From assembly GCA_946497905.1 (NCBI GenBank), contig CAMMMI010000004.1, positions 1 to 34,490 of the forward strand: a DNA stretch of 34,490 bases, in the 5' to 3' direction. Below the pieces are notes generated by a model, which was given only the letters and a program-made list of their open reading frames with translations, had not been told where the DNA came from and did no database searches. The translations under genes were made by a program, and so were the position numbers. Numbering within the stretch: position 1 is the first letter of the stretch; every line of letters begins with the position of its first letter. The stretch comes from an uncultured Clostridium sp. (GTDB lineage Bacteria > Bacillota > Clostridia > TANB77 > CAG-508). Of this stretch, positions 28,201-34,490 are shown piece after piece.

Positions 28201-28557
28201 TCAATATACAGTTAATATTTCTAGTCCATATATTCCGTCACTTAATAACTTTAAGTTATTAAGTTCTGTTTCCTCTTCCGCTTCTTTTAATGCAACATAC
28301 AATAAGTCACTATTTCCATCAGCATGTCCACCCGTCCATGCCCATGATTTATAAATATTATGATAAATCATCAATACTTTAGTTCTATCTTTGTTTATTA
28401 TCCAATTAGATACTGTGAAATGACACATTTTATTTTTTCTTGTTAATACGTCTTCAAATTTATCTATATATTCAAGCATTAGTTCTTTATCACTTGTTTC
28501 TTGTTCATTATATGGTATATATTTTTCGATTTGTTCTTTTAATTTCAAAATTTCCAT
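28201..28557 (-). pseudogene. Nudix hydrolase truncated shortly after the Nudix box
   Basis: WAWTGGHADGNSDLLYVALKEAEEETELNNLKLLSDGIYGLEILTVY*; family members normally continue for a substantial C-terminal domain. Confidence 0.65.
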
Positions 28558-28609
28558 CTACCTTTCTTTCTAATTTTTTATTAATTCTAAACCTTTTATA
28601 TATCTCTCT

Positions 28610-29101
28610 TTATTCTATCAATCCTCCTGTACAATGAAGTTCATAAATTAATTTATTATCCTTATATATCTGTTCTATTCCATCAAAATTTTCAATTGTT
28701 CCTGTAGTTTCAAATGTATAAACATATTCATTATTCTCAAATTGACTTATCCCTCTAACAGGAATAACACTTTTATCTTCTCCTACTTTCATAAGGGCTG
28801 GTCTTAATGCATTATCCATTGTTTCCTCTCCAAGTGTATCGTCAAATGTAACTCCATAATAGTTCATTCCCCATACTGGTTTATTACTATCACAATATAC
28901 CATTTCTTCTCCCATAAATTTAGTACCACCAAAATATGTATCATGATATATATATTTTTTGTTATTTATTTTTTCTTCATAATGATAGTCTGATGAACCT
29001 ATTCTGCTTGATTTTGTTTTTTCTATTGTACTATTGGCATAAGTTGACTTCTTTGCTTTAATTAAAAAATCAATAAATGTGTTATTTATCATATTTTCCA
29101 T
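28610..29101 (-). CDS. DUF5680 domain-containing protein
   Basis: FLIKAKKSTYAN...SSRIGSSDYHYEEKINNKKYIYHDTYFGGTKFMGEEMVYCDSNKPVWGMNYYG. Confidence 0.8.
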   Translation of the reverse strand: MENMINNTFIDFLIKAKKSTYANSTIEKTKSSRIGSSDYHYEEKINNKKYIYHDTYFGGTKFMGEEMVYCDSNKPVWGMNYYGVTFDDTLGEETMDNALRPALMKVGEDKSVIPVRGISQFENNEYVYTFETTGTIENFDGIEQIYKDNKLIYELHCTGGLIE

Positions 29102-29131
29102 GTTAATTATCCTCCAATTTCACCGTTATAT

Positions 29132-29476
29132 TTAATCTATTAACTTATATTGTTCTGCTGACCATGCTGGTGTACATGCCATAGATATTACACAATATTC
29201 AGTATCATAATAATATTTTTCATTAGGCTCTATTAAAATAGAATCACCTTTTGAAAATTCAATCCTTTTATTTTCAAAATTTAATGTTCCTTTACCTTCT
29301 ATAACATATATTAATTCTTTACTTACAAGATTTACTCCATATCCACAATCTGGATATCTCCCATTAATTGTTGCTATTCCTAAATCTATTTCTTTATCAT
29401 TAAATGAATATTCCAATGTTTTACATTTATCACTATTCTTTCCTTTTAAGGCATTATCATATTTAATAATTTCCAT
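29132..29476 (-). CDS. cupin domain protein
   Basis: LIYVIEGKGTLNFENKRIEFSKGDSILIEPNEKYYYDTE cupin pattern. Confidence 0.85.
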   Translation of the reverse strand: MEIIKYDNALKGKNSDKCKTLEYSFNDKEIDLGIATINGRYPDCGYGVNLVSKELIYVIEGKGTLNFENKRIEFSKGDSILIEPNEKYYYDTEYCVISMACTPAWSAEQYKLID

Positions 29477-29593
29477 TTTTTATTAGCTCCATTCTTTAAA
29501 TTTTGCAACATAATGTTACAATTTTCATATTTTCTCATTTATATCATAAAATTGCTATAAATACAATTAATTTCTAGATTTTATTATTCAATG

Positions 29594-29621
29594 CAAAAAA
29601 TAACAGATAATTTCTTATCTG
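29594..29621 (-). terminator. terminator downstream of the tRNA-Gln fragment
   Basis: Minus strand CAGATAA-GAAA-TTATCTG-TTATTTTTT. Confidence 0.6.
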
Positions 29622-29633
29622 CTATCTATAGCT

Positions 29634-29674
29634 AGGCTGGCTAAATTCGAACCAGCGCATGGCACAGTCAAAGT
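29634..29674 (-). pseudogene. 3' half of tRNA-Gln(UUG), truncated at the anticodon loop
   Basis: Minus strand ACTTTGACTGTGCCATGCGCTGGTTCGAATTTAGCCAGCCTA: anticodon loop CTTTGAC, T-arm GCTGG-TTCGAAT-TTAGC, acceptor 3' strand; no 5' half. Confidence 0.7.
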
Positions 29675-29694
29675 TTTTGAATTTGACTGTTTTA
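29664..29694 (+). terminator. hairpin spanning the tRNA fragment edge (terminator-like or recombinase core)
   Basis: ACAGTCAAA-GTTTTTGAA-TTTGACTGT-TTT, perfect 9-bp arms. Confidence 0.45.
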
Positions 29695-29936
29695 TACTAT
29701 TTTTTATTTATGTTTAACATTTGATAAAATGCCTATTTTTAAGCAAATTTTAAAATTATTTTTAATGTTTTTTGATTTAATAATGTTTATCAATTTTTGA
29801 ATTTTTTAGAGATTTTGTTAGACCTAAAAAATATTTAATAAATAACAGTAGTTTATCTCATGATATTTTTAATATTGTATATTTTTATAAATTTTGCACA
29901 AAATAATATCGCATTTGAGATTTTTTCTCATTTTTA

Positions 29937-29964
29937 TTGACTTTTTAATAAAAATTCATATAAT
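29937..29964 (+). promoter_or_regulatory. promoter for rloAB
   Basis: TTGACT-16 nt-TATAAT upstream of AGGAG and ATG at 29987. Confidence 0.6.
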
Positions 29965-29986
29965 ACTATTATAGGAGATGAGAACA

Positions 29987-31228
29987 ATGTTAATAAAATT
30001 TAATTTTAAAAACTTCAAATCTTTTAAAAATGAAAATTGTTTAGATATGGAAGCAGCCTCTATTAAAGAACATGAGTATAATACAATTAATATTAAAGAT
30101 AAAAAATACTTAAAGGTTGCTGCTATTTATGGTGCAAATGCAAGTGGAAAAACTAATGTATTAGAAGCATTTGAATTTATGAAGGAAAAATTAATGATTA
30201 GTGATGACACAAATATGAACAGTTCTGAAATAGACAACTATTACAACTTTTCTTTTGATGAAAAAACTAGAAATGAACCAATTGCATTAGAAGTTACTTT
30301 TTTAGCCGAAAACAAAAAAATATATCAGTATGGATTTGAGATAAAGAATAAAGTCATTGATTCTGAATGGTTATATGTTAAAAAAGTAAACAAATCCACC
30401 CCTATTTTTGATAGAGATGAAAATAAAGTCAGATTTAATAAATCTTATAAAGCTAAAATAAACAAATTTGATGTTGACTCTAACTCTTTGTTTTTGAGCC
30501 TATATCGAAAAATAGAAAAAGATAATGAAGATTTTAAAAGTGTTTATAATTGGTTTTTAAATAGCTATTACTTAGATTTAAGAAATCCTAAATTTGAAAA
30601 TAGAATTAATCATTTAATCTCTTCAAAAATTATTAATGATAAAGAATACAAAAAAAGATTAGTTGAGTTTATAAAAGTATTTGATTTAGGCATTGATGAT
30701 ATAGAAGTAAAAACAAGAGATATAAAAGATATTAATAATGGTGCACTTTCAAGAATAGAATTAAAAGCTGTCCATAAAAATGAAAATGGAGAGAAAACAC
30801 TTTTACCTTTTTCATTAGAATCAAAAGGAACTTTAAAAATGTTTTATTTATATAACTTTATAATGGATGCGTTAGAAGATGGAAGTAGACTATTTATTGA
30901 TGAATTAGATGCTAAACTACACCCTCTTTTAACAAGATATATTATTAATTTATTTCATGATAAAGAAAAAAATCTTGGTAATGGCCAGTTGATTTATACA
31001 ACACATGATATAACAAATTTAAATAAAGAAACTTTTAGAAGAGATGAAATTTGGTTTACTGAAAAAGATAACTATGGTGTTTCTGAATTATTTTCTCTAT
31101 CTGATTATAAAATTGACAATACCAAAGTTAGAAATGATGCAACTTATAATAAGGATTATATAACTGGAAGATATGGTGCTATTCCAGTATTTGAAGAATT
31201 TAATATAAAAACCAATGAGAAATCATGA
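29987..31228 (+). CDS. RloA-like / AbiLi-type AAA15 ATPase
   Basis: VAAIYGANASGKTNVLEAFEFMK Walker A, SLESKGTLKMFYL signature, RLFIDELDAKLHPLLTRYI Walker B, TTHDITNLN; start from AGGAG spacing. Confidence 0.9.
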   Translation: MLIKFNFKNFKSFKNENCLDMEAASIKEHEYNTINIKDKKYLKVAAIYGANASGKTNVLEAFEFMKEKLMISDDTNMNSSEIDNYYNFSFDEKTRNEPIALEVTFLAENKKIYQYGFEIKNKVIDSEWLYVKKVNKSTPIFDRDENKVRFNKSYKAKINKFDVDSNSLFLSLYRKIEKDNEDFKSVYNWFLNSYYLDLRNPKFENRINHLISSKIINDKEYKKRLVEFIKVFDLGIDDIEVKTRDIKDINNGALSRIELKAVHKNENGEKTLLPFSLESKGTLKMFYLYNFIMDALEDGSRLFIDELDAKLHPLLTRYIINLFHDKEKNLGNGQLIYTTHDITNLNKETFRRDEIWFTEKDNYGVSELFSLSDYKIDNTKVRNDATYNKDYITGRYGAIPVFEEFNIKTNEKS

Positions 31229-31853
31229 TAAAAGCAGAAATAAGGTAGCTTCTAAAAAATTAGCCCCACCTAACTACCTTATTATCTGTGAAGGCAAAGA
31301 AACATGGCCTAATTATTTTAACGGTTTAAAACAAAAGATAAATAAAAAATTTGGAGATAGAATCAGTATTATACCTGCTATAAAAATAAAAGGTACTGGC
31401 TTAAATACTGAAAGTTTAGTTAAATATGCAAAACAGTAAATAAATAAATCTCCCAAAGTTTACGGACAAGTTTGGGTAGTATTTGATAAAGATGATTATA
31501 GTGATGAGCAATTTGATAATGCAATAAAATTAAATGAATATAATTCTGCTTGGTCTAATCCAAATTTTGAAATTTGGTTATTATCACATTTTAAAAAAAT
31601 TACTACTCCCCTATCAAAAAATAATACTTCAAAAGAACTAAAGAAAGAATTTCATAATGCTGATTTAGGTAGTTATTCTAAAGATGATAAAAAAATTTTC
31701 GAGAAGGTAACAAAAGATAATAGATTAGAAAGTGCTATTAAAAACTCTAAAGAAATATATGAAGAATTTACTTGCATTTCTTCTAATGCAAGTAAAAATC
31801 CTTGCACTACAGTTTTTATGTTAGTGGAAGATTTGAGTGAATATTTGAAATGA
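31215..31853 (+). pseudogene. RloB-like / AbiLii-type Toprim protein interrupted by in-frame TAA at 31437-31439
   Basis: YLIICEGKETWPNYFNGL ... KYAKQ* then same frame INKSPKVYGQVWVVFDKDDYSDEQF...NPNFEIWLLSHF...ASKNPCTTVFMLVEDLSEYLK*; overlaps rloA by 14 nt. Confidence 0.85.
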
Positions 31854-31874
31854 AAGGGTATTTTGCACCTCGTA

Positions 31875-31897
31875 TGAGGTGTTTTTTTATTTTAATT
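31875..31897 (+). terminator. rho-independent terminator after rloB
   Basis: CACCTC-GTAT-GAGGTG-TTTTTTT just downstream of the rloB stop. Confidence 0.85.
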
Positions 31898-31917
31898 TTA
31901 TGAAAGGAGCTGATTTT

Positions 31918-32004
31918 ATGCTAATTCCAAACGAATTATATAACCTATTACAAAAATTAAATATATCTTTAAATACATTTTCTTTCAAACTTTCGATATG
32001 CTAA
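31918..32004 (+). pseudogene. truncated gene start (28 aa)
   Basis: AAAGGAG then MLIPNELYNLLQKLNISLNTFSFKLSIC*; good ribosome-binding site but abrupt end. Confidence 0.35.
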
Positions 32005-32072
32005 TTCACACATGCATTTAAAGCTCTTTGTTTTACTAATTCTTCAATTTCTTCTAAACCTTTATTTTCCAT
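32001..32072 (-). pseudogene. truncated gene start resembling the S8 protease N-terminus
   Basis: MENKGLEEIEELVKQRALNACVN* vs MENQKGLEEFNTFKNN of the 32094..34469 product. Confidence 0.35.
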
Positions 32073-32093
32073 TCTAAATCTATCTTTCTACAA

Positions 32094-34469
32094 TTATTTT
32101 GAAACTTGTTCCCTTTTCTCTGCTTTTTGTTTTTGATATTGCTTTATTTCATGAATCACATTATTTATTTCTTGTAATCCTATTTCTTGTGTGTCATGTT
32201 CGCTTGTAGTTGGTGTTACTGAATTTTGTTCATTGTTTTCTTGTACTTCTTGAGATTCTATAACTTGCTTTTTCCTTTCATTAATTTCTTTACAAATTTC
32301 TTCTGCATCTACATACATCATCCCTTCTGGATTTAATCTTTTAGGATTTTTTACAACATTAATAAATTCATCATATCTTATAGAAGAATCTATTTGTCTT
32401 GCTAATAAAAATAGCCCTGCTATTTGAGGTATTGCATAACTAGAACCACAAAGACTGCCATTATACTTATATATTGGTTTTCCATCTTCTCCCATATGTA
32501 TATTAGTCCTTCCTGTAGCTGGTAATATTACTGTACTAGGAATATTTTTTATTACTTTATTAGTCCTACTATTTTTATCACTTTCTTTATTACTTATTGT
32601 TTTTAGTAATTCATCTAATAACACTACTTCACCATTATTACTAGTTCTTCCCCATGAGAAATCCTTCCAAAATTTGCTGGAATCTAACAGAGTACATCCT
32701 TTTTTCTCCAATTTATCTAACATTTTTTGACCTTCTCTTGATGTTTGTATATCAGCTGATATACAAATTATATCTGGTTTAATATCGCTTTCTACAATAT
32801 ATTCTAACATCATTTCTTTAGCTTCTTCCCATGATATATTACCAACACTAAATATATACATTTCTGTTTCTGGAGCCACTCCACACTCACTACCTGCAAC
32901 TAAACAAGCTGTTGTATTTCCATGTGAGCCATCCATATATTTTTCTTCATACTCTTTGCGAAAATCATTTTTTTTATCTCTTTCGAATATAATATTTGCA
33001 ACAATTTCCCCATTTCTATCTTTTTCTAGTACAATATGCTTAACAACTCTGCCTTCAAATTCACTTATTGAACTATTAAAATATCTATCAAGTATAGCAA
33101 TAGTAGTTCCTTTTCCGTTAATTCCATTTTCGTGAAGACCTTTTTTTGCCTTAACATTAGAAAATTTTTTGCCTTGCTCTAAAAGTTTTTCTGGATGAAA
33201 TCTCTTTATTTGTTCATCTGAAAAAATAGTTTTACTATCGAATGTTAATCTTCTAAAATTTTCTGGTGATAGACTACTCATATCTATTTTAGATACATCT
33301 TCTCCACATATTCCTTCAAGAATAAATGATAAATCATTTTCTGTATTTCTACTGGTAATCCCTCCAGCTATTTTTTCGAATTTTTGCTCTATATATTTAT
33401 CATCAATATGGATTGCTCTTACTTGCTCAATACCCAATAGTTCTCTTGACATTCCTTCAGCAAATTCTAATACATTGTTATATGGCTTCACACTACTTTG
33501 AACAGTTTTCAAAAAATCGATATTTTGTATTTTTTCTGCAAATTCTTTTCCGTAAATTTCTTCAATTAGTGGTATATCTCTTTGTATTTCACTTATAACA
33601 TTTTCTAATTGCTGTGTATTATTTCTATTTTTATACATAAGAACATAAGGATATATCATTCCTCTTATTTTTATAATTCCCATATCTTCTTTTGAAAAAT
33701 GTTCTGTTCCGTTCCATGTCTTTTCGTTTGCCTCTGTATGTAGGAGTTCATTATCTTTAATTCCTAACTCTTGTAAATCTTCTGTTTTAAGCGTTCTATC
33801 TTTATATGGTATTTTCCCTGAATGAAATATACTTTGAAAGCAATTTGAATGATTTGCTATGTCTATTCCCATTTCTCCATTTGCCAATAATTCAATAATA
33901 GTATGTTTTAAATGTGAATCTAATTCTCTTTGCATTGGATTTTTAAAGTTTTCTTTACTCTTTGGTGGTATGTCTGCGTGCATTTTTTCATGAAATAGTA
34001 TTACACTTTCTATACCTTCTGTATATTCCATTCCAAACATTTCTTCAAACTCTTTTTCATCTATTGGAATGGTAAATTGTACTGCAAACTCTCCATTATT
34101 ATTTTTATCTGATAAACAACAAGGCTCTGCACTAAATAATTCTGGTGTAAATGGCATATATATAATTTTTTTAACATTAGTATTACCTATAATGTTCTCT
34201 GCATTTTCTTTATAATCTTGTGTTTGCCCTATAAATCTTTGTTGCATTTCATTTGAGTATTCTTCATTCATTTGTTCTACTTCTTTAAAAAAGTCTGTAT
34301 TCAATAAATTTTCCATTGCTACTGCCATTTCTGGATTTGCCTCTTGTATTTCTTTCATATTAGTTTGTGCAAAACTAGCAATATATTCTCCATATTCAGC
34401 CCACATATTTTTTTCTTCAGCATTATTTTTAAAAGTATTAAATTCTTCTAGACCTTTTTGGTTTTCCAT
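32094..34469 (-). CDS. S8 subtilisin-family peptidase with N-terminal HEXXH-containing domain, no signal peptide
   Basis: S8 triad: GKGTTIAILDRYF (Asp), MDGSHGNTTACLVAG (His), LCGSSYAIPQIAGLFLLAR (Ser); N-terminal VILFHEKMHADIPP (HEXXH). Confidence 0.8.
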   Translation of the reverse strand: MENQKGLEEFNTFKNNAEEKNMWAEYGEYIASFAQTNMKEIQEANPEMAVAMENLLNTDFFKEVEQMNEEYSNEMQQRFIGQTQDYKENAENIIGNTNVKKIIYMPFTPELFSAEPCCLSDKNNNGEFAVQFTIPIDEKEFEEMFGMEYTEGIESVILFHEKMHADIPPKSKENFKNPMQRELDSHLKHTIIELLANGEMGIDIANHSNCFQSIFHSGKIPYKDRTLKTEDLQELGIKDNELLHTEANEKTWNGTEHFSKEDMGIIKIRGMIYPYVLMYKNRNNTQQLENVISEIQRDIPLIEEIYGKEFAEKIQNIDFLKTVQSSVKPYNNVLEFAEGMSRELLGIEQVRAIHIDDKYIEQKFEKIAGGITSRNTENDLSFILEGICGEDVSKIDMSSLSPENFRRLTFDSKTIFSDEQIKRFHPEKLLEQGKKFSNVKAKKGLHENGINGKGTTIAILDRYFNSSISEFEGRVVKHIVLEKDRNGEIVANIIFERDKKNDFRKEYEEKYMDGSHGNTTACLVAGSECGVAPETEMYIFSVGNISWEEAKEMMLEYIVESDIKPDIICISADIQTSREGQKMLDKLEKKGCTLLDSSKFWKDFSWGRTSNNGEVVLLDELLKTISNKESDKNSRTNKVIKNIPSTVILPATGRTNIHMGEDGKPIYKYNGSLCGSSYAIPQIAGLFLLARQIDSSIRYDEFINVVKNPKRLNPEGMMYVDAEEICKEINERKKQVIESQEVQENNEQNSVTPTTSEHDTQEIGLQEINNVIHEIKQYQKQKAEKREQVSK

Positions 34470-34490
34470 AATTATTTTTTTGATGGTTTA

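Noticed and set aside
24016-28557. The two Nudix fragments as two halves of one split gene
   Set aside because: They look like different Nudix subtypes and are separated by several intact genes
24016-29476. Chromosomal integron or CRISPR array
   Set aside because: No integrase, no attC-like folds between genes and no regularly spaced direct repeats were seen

Overview
AT-rich, low-GC Firmicutes-type window (probably Clostridia; taxonomy inferred from gene content and codon bias only). Positions 1-23.9 kb are mostly ordinary minus-strand chromosomal genes: FtsK/SpoIIIE, RsmD, DivIVA, SepF, HlyD-like adaptor, MiaA, MutL, SecD-like, HD hydrolase, biotin ligase and acyl-CoA synthetase. Inserted among them are an ER-type signal peptidase (SipW-like) secretion operon with two paralogous substrate-like proteins (14.8-17.0 kb), an Rpn/PD-(D/E)XK protein with a strong internal translation start (17.3-18.3 kb), and a lone plus-strand secreted ChW-like protein (19.9-21.2 kb). 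Positions 24-29.5 kb hold small minus-strand accessory enzymes (YdcF, calcineurin-like, HAD, Nudix, DUF5680, cupin) mixed with visibly truncated gene fragments. At 29.63 kb a degenerate 3' half of a tRNA-Gln(UUG), with its own terminator, marks a likely integration scar. It is followed by an RloA/RloB (AbiL-type) defence pair whose rloB is interrupted by one in-frame stop, then gene-start remnants, then a 791-aa cytoplasmic-looking protein combining an HEKMH zincin-like motif with a subtilisin (S8) triad. Three long intergenic palindromes are also present. Best candidates for something poorly described: the HEXXH+S8 protein beside the RloAB/tRNA scar, the SipW-linked FSKY operon plus its distant ChW partner, and the internal-start Rpn gene. 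The long F/L/S-rich plus-strand ORFs in the track are antisense shadows.
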